From Dipteris shenzhenensis (lineage: Eukaryota; Polypodiophyta; Polypodiopsida; Gleicheniales), in assembly GCA_047967505.1 (NCBI GenBank), contig CM106539.1: a DNA stretch of 64,000 nt; one strand, given 5' to 3'. This document shows positions 23,701-34,295 of this stretch, one piece after another; within the stretch, counting starts at the first letter, position 1, and each line of letters begins with the position of its first letter. A program made the translations under genes and the position numbers. The notes beneath the pieces were generated by a model. That model was given only the letters and a program-made list of their open reading frames with translations. It had not been told where the DNA came from and ran no database searches.

Positions 23701-26700
23701 ACATGTTCAGCTTTATCGCGATTCGCAACCATCTGCAGCACGTAGTCACTGACTGAATGACCTATCTTTGATCATGGAGGAGTTTTTTCTTTTTGAATTC
23801 TGTTCTCAAAGGCGAAGGATGATCTAGAGCTTAAGTTAATGTACAAGATGTATGTTGTACTCATTGTACACAATTCCTCTGCATAATCACAGTGCTCACA
23901 CACGCACATACTACTCAAAAAAAGGAAAAACTTAAAGCATTAGAGTATATGTCCAGAAGAGATGACTAACTACAGACGAGGTTGATTCCAAAGAATGTAT
24001 ACATGTTCACCCCTTACCTGAAGGTTAGGGTTTGTCCCATGAACCTTATCTCTATGGTGCAATTTGTACCATTCTCAACACGAGATGTAACTTGTTTACC
24101 CCAACAAGTGAGGATCGCTTGCTGAATCTATTCATGCTCTCCCAAGAATGCCCCAAATGAGCTAAGGTTCACACTTATATAGGTATAGGGTGTCTTAGGT
24201 CTCTTAAGCCTAAGAGTACGCTGACTATAACTATCCCAAGGTTAGGTTACATGAATTTAGTAACCCAACCTCCTTAACACTAGACACATTATGTCCAGAC
24301 GTGGACATAACAAAGTTGACATTCATCTAATATATGACACTGAACATCTTTAATTCTTGGGCACACATACCTTGCCATTTCTAAATAGTAGTCCAGTTTA
24401 AAATGAAATATTGCTGCACTATCTTGCTCTCTTTGCTGCAAAGTCGGGGTTCCAATGTTACCAACCTATTGGGTGGATAACCAATGTTAAAATCTTGTAG
24501 ATTAATGGTTGTTTTTGTAGAGTCCTTTAAGAAAGACAGAGATATCTCCATAACGGAAATTGCATTTATTTTCGGAATCTTGCTAAAAGCATCGTCAACC
24601 CTATTGGAAGATCTCTTTTGATAACAAATTTCAAAGTCAAACTTTTGCACAAGTTCACTTATCGACCCATTCTGATCTCAAAGGTCAAATTGGCTGCAAA
24701 TATACTTCAATGAAGCGTGATTGGTCCATGCGATGAATCTCGCATCATAAATATTGCCTATAGATCTCCAAATCTTAAACAACAACGAGGAGTTCCATCT
24801 TGGGTCTGCATATCTTCTTGCTTTTATAAGCATTACTTTGCAGCATATTTGGTGTTCGAGATGTGCACATGTTTTAGGCAAGGTTGCACGAAACGTTTCC
24901 ATGCAGGAAACGTCATGCGCTTGAAACGTTTCTAAAATGTTGATTGAATCAGTAGGAAACTTTAGGGGTAGGGTGAGTAAAGACAAGTGAAAACTGAGTG
25001 ATGAAGGGGCAAGGGTAGGCTGAGCAAAGCTAGATGACTTGTTCCATCTATTAACATTTTAATTGCTACAGCAAGTAGATGACAAGCAATTAGTAATTTA
25101 CAGCCAACACATGCAAGTACTTTAAGTTTACAGCGAGCACATGCATGTACACAAGCTAAATGTCATTAATTTCAGCATATAAATAAAATGTGCTCATTGC
25201 ACATAGACATTACAAGTTGAAAGATTACATGGAAAGTGTGCCATCATCCTCTTCCCCCTCATGAACATCCCACTTCTGAGAAGGGTCGGACTTATATGAT
25301 GGATCACTTCTAGAACGAAGCCTAAGGTTGCTGTGCACATACACAAGATCCTCAGCCATTTTATGAGCAAGCCGATTGCGTTTCACAGAATGGATGAATC
25401 CATAGGTGGACCGATTCCGCTCTGCTGCAGAGGAACTCGATACTTGTGAGAGGAGCCTGATCACCAACTTCTGCAATTGAGGGGTATCTGAACCATAGTT
25501 TTCCCACCAAGCAACGGGAGAAAGACACTCTCTATCTACAATTGATCCTTCATCAAAGTTTTGTCTGCAGCATCCTTCCCCACTCTATCCAAAGTCTGCC
25601 TCCAATCTCTCATCACTTCACCATCTTGTTGTGGATTCTTGCAGAACCATTTTGGATTTAGAAGAAAGGCTGTTGCATGGAGAGGAGAATGACGCGTATC
25701 CCATCTCACTTCTGCAATTTCTGTTATTTCTTCATACATAATGTCTCCATTGCTTTCTCTAGCTGGGACCTCTTTTATATTCTCAAGCATTTGATCAATA
25801 CCTTCATAAATCACACCAAGACATGCATCATCCTTGTCCACCAATCGTAACATGAGCACGATGGGGCAACACACTCTCACATACTTCTGCACTTCATCCC
25901 AAAATGAGGTTGACAGTATGGTGTTTTGAATCCGAAGGGCTTCATCATTGCGACCTCTCCAATCATCCCAATCTTGGCTAACAACCATTTGCTTCAAGGA
26001 CGCTTTTACCTTTACCAAGCGCTGGAGCATGATGAAGTTTGTTGCAAATCTTGTATCACTTGGCTTCAGCAACTTCAGTTTTGAAAATTTGGACAGCATG
26101 GCTCTTGGTGCCTCATGATTGGAGATGAATTGCTGCACCTCCTTGCCATGACTAATTTCCAACTCCATCCACGCCAGGGCTGAAAGATCCTTCAGCAACA
26201 AGTTCAAACAATGGGCAGCACATGGGGTCCAGAAGATTTGTTTGAACTCTTGCTCCACAAGATGACCAGCTAGCTTGCAATTTGAGGCATTATCAGTAAC
26301 AATCTGAACTACATGTTCAGGGCCCACCTCCAATATAGTCTCTTTTAATGCTGCTGCAATGTATTCTCCAGTCTTTGCCTCTCCACTAGTATCTATGGAT
26401 TTCTTGAATTCAATTCCTCGTGCACTGCAAACCACAATGTTGAGAAGAGGCCTCTTTGCAGTGTGTGTCCAGCCATCAGAAACAATGGAGCATCCATAGT
26501 ACGGCCAAGTAGATTTAATAGTGGATAGGCTCCTTGACACTCTTGCTCTCTCCTTCTCCAAAAGAGAGGTACGGAGCTTCTCATAGTTTGGAGGTTTATA
26601 TCCCCTTCCAAATGAAGCAACTGCACTTACCATGTTTGTGAAATATGGAGACCGTGCAAGAGAAAATGGTAATCCATTGGCATAGAAGCAACGTGCCACA

Positions 26701-29700
26701 GCGTCATCAACCTCCTCCCTTGAATTGTTGTTGATACAGTTGGCGAAATATGGAGACCGTGCAAGAGAAAATGGTAATCCATTAACATAGAAGCAACGTG
26801 CCACAGCGCCATCAACCTCCTCCCTTGAAGCGTTGTTGTATACAGTTGGCATGGTTGACTGAGATAAAATCTTCGGGCCTACACTCAAACTGGAACCAAC
26901 AGTACCCTTGTGCTTCTTGCTAGAAGATTCATGATCTTCACGTGCCATGGCTGCCTTCTCATCTGCTGGCACCTTCCTGCAAACTTGAACACCAACGTTC
27001 TTTATTCCTAGAAGATGGGCACGCACACGAGAGTAAGATCCACAACATTGCAATCGACAAAAAGAGGACGACCACTTTTCTTGCTACCTCCTTTGGCATA
27101 GGTACCCTTTTCTTCAGCATGCTTCCAAAGCGGCTCAAGGTCTTGTGTAGAGCGTGGCATCTTGAACAAACTGAAAAGAATGGAGACAGTTGAGAGGGGT
27201 TATGCCACAAGAACAAAGACTTAAACGGTCACAAGCTTGCATGACATGAAAATTTCAATGAAATATTATCTACTACAAGGATATTTCCTCCTACTCCATG
27301 AATGACGGCACCAACAACGATCAATGGCAATGCTTTTGTATGCATTGCGTGCCAAGAGAAGTAATCTTTCTCAGTGCACCTGCCCGCTCAATATCTCTTC
27401 TGCTCTCTCCCTCAACGATGCAATCCGTCGAAGGGCACTAAAGTGGAAGTGCATAGACTTCATTTGCACACCTGAGTGGTATTGTCCCTTTTACCAATGA
27501 CTAGAAGCTGCCTGCTAGGGGAAGAATAGAAGGAGAAGAAGGCGTTTACCAGATTTGTCATAGTAAGTTCTTGTGATTTGCTTGAACATGCATGCTCTGT
27601 TGTCTGTCTGTGGTGAGATTGTGACTCCATAAGTCTTCCATTTTTGTGATATAATGGTCTCCATTTCTTACAGCACATTCTTGTCATTTGCTTGGACTGA
27701 GCACACTCTCTTGTTTGTTTGTGGTGCCACTATGGAAATGCCTTGGGGTGTGGTCTATCGAAGTAAACCTTTTGATTCCATTGTGTGGCTTCCTCCAAGT
27801 GCTCTTTTCCATATCCAATTTTTCCTACATGCCTCTCTAAGAAGTAGTAATATCATTTTCCGACCACCTCGACATCGACCGCAAGCAGACAGCTGTTTGT
27901 GGCCCATCTCTCCTCTTCATGAGTATACGCATTATCTCTTGGAACATCAACGGGTTCCACTCATCAGGAACCCGCGGCCCCAGGAAGATGGTGCTCAGAC
28001 AGGAGCTCCAGCCAGCTTTGGTGGGAAGGGTAGATGTGCTCCTATTGCAGGAACACAAGCTTTCGGCTTCTCAGACCAGTAAGTGTGGGAAGGTCCTCAC
28101 AGGACGCTCCCACACCTACTGGGAACCTTCGATTGGTTGCTGGTGTTTCTCGAGATCGTGCGTAGCCTAGCTGAGGAGACTGGTGCGGAACTTTCTGTGG
28201 TTTGGCTCAGATGGTTCCGGCACCACCAGAGCCCGGGTCGCCTGGCAGACGGTCATTCTCCCCCAGACAGAGGGCGGTCTTGGCATCATAGATCCAGAAC
28301 TGCAAAGTCAGGCATTACTTGGCAAGTTAGTCATCCGCGGTCTGACCCCAGGGGTCTGACCCCAGGAGGGAGACGTGGAAGCTCTTGCTTCAGCATGGTC
28401 TCAGCGCGTGTATCCCCCAGAGAGGGGGTGATTGGCAGCCATCTATCCGGTGGATTTTCACTTCAGCCCCGTTGACTCAGCCCCGCTCCCCCTTCCTCCG
28501 CGGCCTCGTCTCGGTCTGGAGTAAGTTGCGGTACAGCCTCTCTCAGGTTCCCCCCAACTACCGAGAGGAGATAGACAGACAGCCCCTGATCTGGAGCAGC
28601 CAGGTGACAGATGATACAGGTCGCCAGCTTGGAGAGAGATCCCATATCCCATGCGCGCTCTGGGCGCGTGGGCCTGCGCGCTCGCTCTGGGTTTGGAGGG
28701 ACGTCTATAGCCAGTTGGGCCCAAGCGAGCTGGCAGCAGCAGTAGGTACGGCACGTGGGACCCAGGCTCGACGAGCGGAGATCGATGCTGCCATTCCTGC
28801 AGGTTGGAGGATTCCCATGATCACCAGACAGCTCCTCCCAGGAGATGAGAGGTGGCTAGGGTAGTTCACTCCCCGCGGCATTCCTTTGGTGGTTGCAGGC
28901 CTTTTCTCGGACTCTTCGATTCACTTCTTCTCCGTCGCCGATGGTAGCCGTCTCCAGAGCAGAGAGGCCGTGATCGACCCCCAGCTTCCCTGGCAACGCC
29001 TTCGCATCATAGGGCTGCAAGGGAAAGCGTGGCATATAGACCCCCTGATTGTTCAGGACGAGGACTGGAGACTCTAGATTTGGGAGGGCCGCTTCTTGAT
29101 AGAGGTGGAGTGGGACCCAAGGGAGTGGCACTGGCCACCACTGGAGACCTCAGAGAACCCTACCCCCTTCTTCTCATACAGCGCGCGTACCAGTAGGCGT
29201 GCTCTGGGGGCTCTCCAGCGCAGGCTACCCACCCAGGCACATAGTTGGTATGCCCAAGGGATATCTCTGGTCTTTCTTCGTACATTCTGGAAGACTCTTT
29301 GGCAAGTTGGCGGCCGAGGAAGATCTCTTACTTTCTTTGGATGGTGGTCCACAAGGGGCTACCAGTTGGGAGATGGCTGAGGCAGATGGGGCAGGAGGGG
29401 CACTGCTAGATGTGTTTTCAGGAGGAGTCGTCCCTAAAGCACTGCCTTTGGAGCTGTTCGCATGCTTAGATAGTGTGGAAGGGAGTCATGGGGATCTTAG
29501 CGAGGGTTGCACCCGAGCTAGGACCGGTCACCTGGGGAGCCGTTTGCTGGTGCAGCACCGAGATGGGACATCACTTGGCTTATGAGTGCTCTCAGCAGGA
29601 TCCAGTTTTCTTCATCACGCAGGCCACCTGGGCATACATGGAAAGCTTCCCTTGGCATCTGACAGAGACAGATGCAGGAGCGATGACTCGGCACCCAGTT

Positions 29701-30818
29701 TGGGAGATCATAGGGAGTATTGTAGGCTGGCATATCTGGACTTCCAGATGCGCGCAGGCCTTAGGAGATCAGGCTTCTTCTGCTACCCAGACCCTAGCGG
29801 ACATCTGGAGCACGATCATTCACACGCTCAAGGGTCAGTGGGATCAGATTCAGGGGGAGTCCTGGGCAGGGAAGGAGAAGCGACGGCGCTTCCTTCGCGA
29901 CTGGGACCATCAAGAGCTGTTCTTCCAGCACTCTGCTCAGAGTCTTCAGTGGCATTACTCCCCCCCACCGTGGCTGTTTGTCATAACTCAGATGATTATG
30001 CCCTGAGAGTCTTGTAATTATTTTGTTACCACGGGCTGTATCCGTTTTGTGATTACAGCCCGCTGGCCTTTTGGCCTTCTTGTACTCTCGTTTTCAAGCA
30101 ATATAACTAGCACTACTTTTTGCGGAAAAAAAAAAGTAGTAGTAATATCTTTGCTTCCTACTTTGGTGTAATTGTGGGACTGCATGGATTCATCCGAGGA
30201 GTACTGCATCCCTTGTTTTTCCTTTGTCATGGACTTGAGTTCTTGCTATTTTTCCTACATGCCTCTCTAAGAAGTAGTAATATCTTTGATTCCTACTTTG
30301 GTGTAATTGTGGAACTGTATGGATTCATCCGAGGAGTGCTGCATCCCTTGTTTTTCCTTTGTCATGGACTTGAGTTCTTGCTGCAGCTGCTCAATCTTTT
30401 CAGTGGTTTCTGCATGGGCAAGCAACTCATTTTCCATCAGTTCTGATGTGCCAATGAATACAAAGATTTTGTATCCAGATCCAGGAATCTAATAATTTCA
30501 ACTGGTGACATGTAGCCTCAAGAAAGACCTTGTACCCAACTCATGAGAGAGTGCAGTCTCGAACAAAATCCATTTTGATCTCTAAAAGATTCATCAGACA
30601 TGAAATCACATCCAACGGGTGTAAACAGCTGAAGGAAGAAGGTGATTGGCTATGGAGGAGGTAGAATAGAGGCGAAATGAGCTGAGAGGAAGAGACAGCT
30701 AGAGGCGGCTGCACAAGAAAGAGCCGAGCAGAATTAGGGTTAGAGCTTGAAGAATATGATGGCGTGGCAGGGCGAGTTAGGGCAGGGATGACCTGCTTTG
30801 ATACCATGTAGGAAACAT

Positions 30819-30884
<66 letters not shown>

Positions 30885-33193
30885 GGAGATAGTCTAGGGA
30901 GAGAGAAAATGATACTCAAATGTAGACACGATGAAAGGCTTTGATTCATTCATCATCATCAATGAGACAAGTGAAGTACAAGCCTTTATAGGCTAGACAC
31001 ACACACTCAAGTACCAAGTGCATATGGGATAAGTCCCATGGTGACACGTGGTACTCACACTAACCACTACTTGATCTCCTAGTACAACACACTAACACAC
31101 TCTTTGGCTATGATTTCTCCAACATCTATCATGAGATTGAAACTGCACACTGTGTCGTGTTTTTGGAGGATGAGTTTGGGCATGTTCTTGGATTCATCTA
31201 GACATATGTATACACACTGATGACCATTGTGAAAGCTTTTTAAATCTTTTCATCTATGATGGCTGCATGCACATAAAGGTAGATGAACTTATCAAAGGCT
31301 TATGCCATATGAGCGATATTGTAATTTCTGATCAATGTGGAGCTGCCTTAAGTCCAGATTTGAGTTTCATGCAGATTGTATGGAGGAACGGGTTTAGGTC
31401 TGGTAATATCGTCAAAACTTGCTGCAGCAATGGGCGGTAAAATGTGGGTCGAAAGTGATGGTGTTGACGGTCATGGGAGCACTTTCTGGTTCTCAGCCTG
31501 CTTTCATCTTCCCCCAGCCTGTGATCCACCAGTCAATTCAAGTTCTGATGTGTTCAAAGATGTTTCTGCCCTTGTTGTGGATGACAATGAGACGAGCCAA
31601 AGAATTTTGGTGGACTTGTTGAAGGTGATGATATGTAAGCGTTGTGATAGTCTCTCTTTTGGTTGGATTTCTGATAAGACATTAGACTTAGGATTGGATT
31701 TCTATTTTTCAGAACTGGGGGATGTCAGCAGATGGTGTGAGCAGTGTGGAAGCTGCCGAATCTGCCCTCCAGAAGGCAGCTGAGTCTGATAGGAAGTACA
31801 AAGTGGTATTACTAGACATGTGGCTAAATGGAACTGAGGCTTGCAAGTTGGTTTATTTTCTTCGTGACCGACCGCATTTCCTTGGGAATTTCTCAACTCT
31901 ACCAGGTGAAAGAGACAATTCTGGGACATGTACTACTGTAGATGTAGAAACAAAACATCAAGACTCCCGATTAAAAAATATATTGGAAGCTGGCATGGAT
32001 CTAGAAGTTCCTGCTACTATACAACAGTCCGTAGAGTCTAGCATCCATGTTGAATCTGAACAGAATTCATTCAATTCTTCAAACAAGGAGCCAATGCATC
32101 CTGATCAGACTCGAGTTGGTGATTGGATAATCCAACAACGGAGTCCAAAAATTCCAGAATACCAAATGGTTGCTCATCATCTTGCACCAAAGGTCAGCAG
32201 ACAACATTCCACAGAGATTATTTCTTCTTCCATTATTGTTCTGACATCAAGTCAGTCTGATGTGATCAGGTATTACCTTGAGTCTTTCCCTTTTTCAACC
32301 TTCTCAATCTGGATGCTGGATACTTTTAATTTTGGTAGCCCTTGTGAATGTAGCATCAATTGGTACACTGCTAAATCTGTGGTAATATTTTCTGGAGACT
32401 CTTGCTCAAATATCTCTAACTTGGTCACAAACTGTGTTTACTCAAAGAGTGCTTGTATTTTGGCTCTTCCTCTTTGCTTGCTCTGTCTTCCCAGTTTTGC
32501 TTAAATGCGATCCACTTTTTTGCACACATTTTCATTATTGCTTAGAAAAGTCCTTAATCACGTATTCACATGGTTCCATTGTCTGTGCCAACACACTTTT
32601 GTTTCCCCTGGTTTCTGAGGATGAACATAGTGGTTTTAACAGTCTCAGCATGAAGGTTAGATGCATTGCCATTCTAGAATCATCTCTTTTAATATTTTCA
32701 ATCCAATTATGGATTCTCTTCTTCTGTGCTTACCTGCAGAGAACCACAGAATATTACCGGCATTTCTGCTGTTTTCTAGGTGCAAAGAGCTTGGCATAAG
32801 CATCCACACACCAAAGCCTGTTAAGCGTTCCTTGCTTTTTAGAGGATTACAGACAGCAGTATGTGGTGAACGTCCAGTTGTTTCAGAGGTATGTATACTA
32901 TCGAAGGCTTCTTGTTTACTGATAGTCATGCTCTCTTAAATGCTGTAGTGTGTGCATTTTGGAGAGGCTTTTAACTGTTTATTTTATTTCATTGTCAGGG
33001 TGCAATTCCAAAGGTAAGTTCAGAAAACCCTAGTAAGAGCTTGCGGATCTTGGTTGCAGAGGACAATCTTGTAAATCAGCGTTTAGCAATGATATTGTTG
33101 CACAAATGGGGACATACAACTGCCCTGGCCCAGAATGGAGCAGAAGCTGTGGAACTGTGCTCGAAAGAATCATTTGACCTGATTTTGATGGAT
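17713..33193 (+). CDS. Hybrid histidine kinase with HAMP linker and two receivers, nine exons, incomplete at both ends
   Basis: Exons by GT-AG and frame: 17713-17892, 18004-18252, 18455-18707, 18839-18943, 19066-19138, 31375-31624, 31713-32269, 32780-32888 and 32999-33193. They join to 657 codons without a stop. Residues 1-55 are a HAMP linker and 55-90 a charged coiled coil. The H-box [10 protein letters not shown] has the phospho-His at 112; the N-box is NLIGNGIKFT (about 225-234), G1 is DTGLGIP (261-267), the F-box is LFQAFSQ and G2 is YGGTGLGL (289-296). Receiver 1 has DD at 356-357, phospho-Asp 405 (VVLLDM), Thr 548 and Lys 568 (TPKPVK), with about 110 extra residues between Asp and Thr. 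Receiver 2 starts LVAEDN (610-615) and ends at its Asp (657) at a donor site. HAMP implies a membrane sensor upstream, not found here. Expected role: multistep phosphorelay to HPt proteins and response regulators. No CHASE domain is visible, so a cytokinin receptor cannot be claimed. Confidence 0.88.
18270..18461 (+). repeat. 96-bp tandem duplication carrying a splice acceptor
   Basis: Two copies with CCCAAA-TATAAATCTTCCCAA starts at 18287 and 18383 lie 96 bp apart and both end in TTTTTGGTTTAG followed by GTGCACTT. The second acceptor (AG at 18453-18454) opens exon 3 of the kinase in phase. The first (AG at 18357-18358) is in the same phase because 96 is divisible by three, but would lead to a stop after eleven codons. 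Confidence 0.85.
20110..20316 (+). pseudogene. LINE2-type RT fragment
   Basis: The frame reads [19 protein letters not shown] and then [16 protein letters not shown], which matches the minus-strand RT at 54.9-55.3 kb ([32 protein letters not shown]). It stops soon after the box, so only about 65 codons of RT remain. Confidence 0.75.
20320..20775 (-). mobile_element. Leader-like internal region beside a copia-type LTR
   Basis: A PBS-like TGGTATCAGAGCC is read on the minus strand at 20763-20775 and directly follows the LTR at 20778-21115. The rest is purine-rich on the plus strand, without a recognisable protein. Confidence 0.5.
20778..21115 (-). mobile_element. Copia-type LTR, about 338 bp
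   Basis: On the minus strand it begins TGTTGGAATATGAAG and ends at ...CTCTTCA before a TA spacer and the PBS. The middle shares TATGGGATAA-TTCCCA and TGACACGTGG with the LTR at 30807-31124. I cannot find the partner LTR. Confidence 0.6.
21190..21830 (-). pseudogene. Copia gag remnant
   Basis: Minus-strand frames give a head [14 protein letters not shown] near 21810, then pieces equal to [19 protein letters not shown] and [14 protein letters not shown] near 21240-21440. The latter match the UBN2-type gag of the copia copy at 44.8-45.4 kb ([16 protein letters not shown]). Stops are frequent and neither protease nor integrase follows. Confidence 0.6.
21831..24375. other. Intron sequence without recognised gene
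   Basis: About 2.5 kb with short unconvincing frames. The first kilobase has repeated CAGCTG-rich and AAAACTGC phrases and probably is the leader of the adjacent copia remnant. The stretch 23900-24340 has AACCTTA/GGTTAGG-type motifs reminiscent of an LTR, but no boundaries could be fixed. Confidence 0.4.
24381..24780 (-). pseudogene. Gypsy RNase H remnant
   Basis: The minus strand reads [19 protein letters not shown] and, after a stop, [20 protein letters not shown] with [10 protein letters not shown] after it. This is the end of a Ty3/gypsy RNase H, where TDHxSLKYL and EFDFEIxYxxGxxNxVADALSR are usual. Only about 120 codons survive. Confidence 0.7.
25226..27160 (-). pseudogene. hAT transposase with DUF659-type core and dimerisation domain, one or two lesions
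   Basis: A start at ATGCCACGCTC near 27160 gives [18 protein letters not shown], then a break in the BED-finger region, and the main frame from 27053. That frame has [15 protein letters not shown] (end of a BED finger), a Lys/Ser linker, a DUF659 core with [38 protein letters not shown] and [17 protein letters not shown], and a catalytic region. The conserved Asp residues lie in VSDGW and TDNASN. The frame ends near 25536; after a one-base shift [10 protein letters not shown] and [16 protein letters not shown] give the hAT dimerisation domain to 25226. Residues about 70-140 hold a tandem repeat of EEVDxAVARCFYxNGLPFSL. Confidence 0.85.
27290..27540. repeat. hAT terminal region shared with 42590-42810
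   Basis: The plus strand here is the reverse complement of 42590-42810 with few differences. It contains a short frame beginning ATGAATGACGGCACC that remains open for 67 codons in the other copy but is shifted here. Confidence 0.7.
27843..27854. repeat. Target-site duplication of L1-B insertion (left), AGTAGTAATATC
   Basis: The same 12 bp lie after the A-tail at 30138-30149. Confidence 0.75.
27855..30137 (+). mobile_element. L1-B LINE insertion with internal deletion
   Basis: Flanked by AGTAGTAATATC on both sides and ending in an A-run (30126-30135), this is an L1 insertion. It opens about 60 bp before the ORF2 start [12 protein letters not shown], has no ORF1, and loses most of ORF2 by an internal deletion near 28140. 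The 3' UTR runs from about 30010 to the A-run. Confidence 0.8.
27919..30006 (+). pseudogene. L1-B ORF2: endonuclease start fused to RT thumb and zf-RVT region
   Basis: The first 73 codons give [17 protein letters not shown] and [11 protein letters not shown], the opening boxes of an L1 endonuclease. Near 28140 the frame runs into [10 protein letters not shown], which corresponds to SCWCRSRDCITQL at the end of the L1-A RT, so about 900 codons are missing. In shifting frames it continues with [20 protein letters not shown] near 28230-28290, [20 protein letters not shown] near 29310-29370 (zf-RVT) and CSHA-type ligands, and a last open frame 29473-30006 with [19 protein letters not shown]. No catalytic RT boxes remain. 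Confidence 0.75.
30138..30405. repeat. 135-bp tandem duplication (also pre-dating the L1-B insertion)
   Basis: Two copies starting at AGTAATATCTTTG (30141 and 30276) run for about 125 bp with a few changes. The phrase TTTTTCCTACATGCCTCTCTAA that joins them is also present at 27820-27840, so L1-B entered an existing repeat. The minus strand reads as a charged helix ([20 protein letters not shown]) in both copies; the source gene is not recognised. Confidence 0.7.
30541..30806 (-). mobile_element. Internal leader of a copia-type element
   Basis: A PBS-like TGGTATCAAAGCAGG is read on the minus strand at 30792-30806 directly after the LTR. Beyond it only a short purine-rich leader (plus-strand view) remains. 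Confidence 0.55.
30807..31124 (-). mobile_element. Copia-type LTR, 318 bp, with GT and GA repeats
   Basis: The minus strand begins TGTTGGAGAAATCATAG and ends ...CATGTTTCCTACA next to the PBS, giving the usual TG...CA ends. The part near the PBS holds (GT)n at 30820-30838 and (GA)n to about 30890. It is related to the LTR at 20778-21115. Confidence 0.7.
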
Positions 33194-33617
33194 GTAAGTT
33201 TCTTAACTGAATTTTTCACCTTACATGAGTGATGTTTTACAGCAATGAAGATCTTCTAAACGGCCTATATGTATGCTGTGTGAGATTCAAAGCATTCATG
33301 TTGATGTAAAAGGCATGTGCTACTAAGCAACGGCACATCAATTGTTGCAAGAACATCTCAAGCCTGTGTATGAGTGGGTTGCTGAAGCATTGTTTCTGAA
33401 GAAATAGGTGCATGTACATGACGAGTTTATCTTGGACTCTTATTTTCCATTGCCTTAGAACAAGTTATGTTATCATGTGGTTTGATCAGTGTGGAGGAAC
33501 AAACTTACAAGGATGCAAATGAGTGCAATGCATGCAGAAATTCATCTCTGATTGGGACCTCCAATGGGGGAAGAGTGTCCTCGTGAGAGTACTTGTTTCT
33601 GTTTGACCTATGTGCAA

Positions 33618-33660
<43 letters not shown>

Positions 33661-34295
33661 TGGCTGATGAATGCAAGATGGTAGAAAGAATGCTACGTGC
33701 AATCACAATGAAAGGGGATACCCTTTCATTAATGTCCCTTGAGATCACTCAAGGTCCCTCTTCCCATTTAGACCTACCCTTAGCCTATGACCCATGCACC
33801 TACCATTTAACGCACTCAATGCACCCTTCCCTTTCCTATTGCCTCTAGGACCTTGAAACGTGTGTGCACTTTATCAATAATCATTGGCCAATGTTACATA
33901 GATTAGTGGTACCATTTACACTGCTTGATCGATCATAAATGCAAACATATACCGCGCCATCAAATTGGCGCCTAATATAATAATGTTCTAATGACTATTA
34001 ATTAACTAAATAATCATTCATCTTGTCATGACACTCCCTTCTACTTGAATGAGCGGAAGTTCTCTTCTGGATTATCTATTGACTCTTTCTCGTTCGTACA
34101 CTTTCTCTTTTTACTTCTGCAATTGCATCGCCTCTTATAATCTGCGAGTATCTGTGGAAAATATGAAGTTGCTAATGAAACGGCCATTGGTATCGGAGAC
34201 AATAGATTTTGGTAACCCATGCAACCCTAAGATTTCCCTAATCAATAACCTTGCTGAGCAGTCAACTCTTTTACAGAGGGAATAAAATGGGCCTG
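33194..34295. other. Start of the next kinase intron; no exon seen
   Basis: Begins with donor GTAAGTTT. A (GA)n tract lies at about 33620-33655. The part 33700-34040 has the look of an LTR (short direct repeats, CATTAATGTCCC) but no ends are fixed. No exon completing receiver 2 is found. Confidence 0.5.

Larger units (their letters stand above)
24876..27554 (-). mobile_element. hAT transposon, nearly complete
   Basis: The bounds come from comparison with a short relative at 42557-43517. The 24.9-kb end starts AGGCAAGGTTGCACGAAACG and matches, in reverse, CGTTTCCTGCAACCTAGC near 43517; the 27.3-27.55 kb end matches 42557-42810 in reverse at roughly nine bases in ten. Between them lies the transposase. 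A clear 8-bp duplication could not be found, so the outer edges may be off by some bases. Confidence 0.6.
19139..31374 (+). other. 12.2-kb intron of the kinase gene, filled with mobile elements
   Basis: The exon before ends ...ACACAAAG with donor GTAATATG, and the exon after begins at acceptor TTTCATGCAG. The split codon AG|A gives Arg, and the join restores the F-box to G2 stretch of the kinase core (SSTQR followed by LYGGTGLGL). The intron carries a LINE2 fragment, two copia-type LTRs, copia gag, a gypsy RNase H remnant, a hAT element and an L1 insertion, each listed separately. From 19139 to 20110 nothing is recognised. Confidence 0.85.

Noticed and set aside
24876-27554. Perfect hAT terminal inverted repeats with 8-bp target duplication
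   Set aside because: The two ends show only loose inverted similarity (AGGCAAGGTT against CAGGCAGCTT) and flanking octamers do not match.
20778-31124. The two copia-type LTRs as the two ends of one 10-kb element
   Set aside because: Both are followed on the minus strand by their own PBS-like site, so both are 5' LTR copies, and their sequences are clearly diverged.
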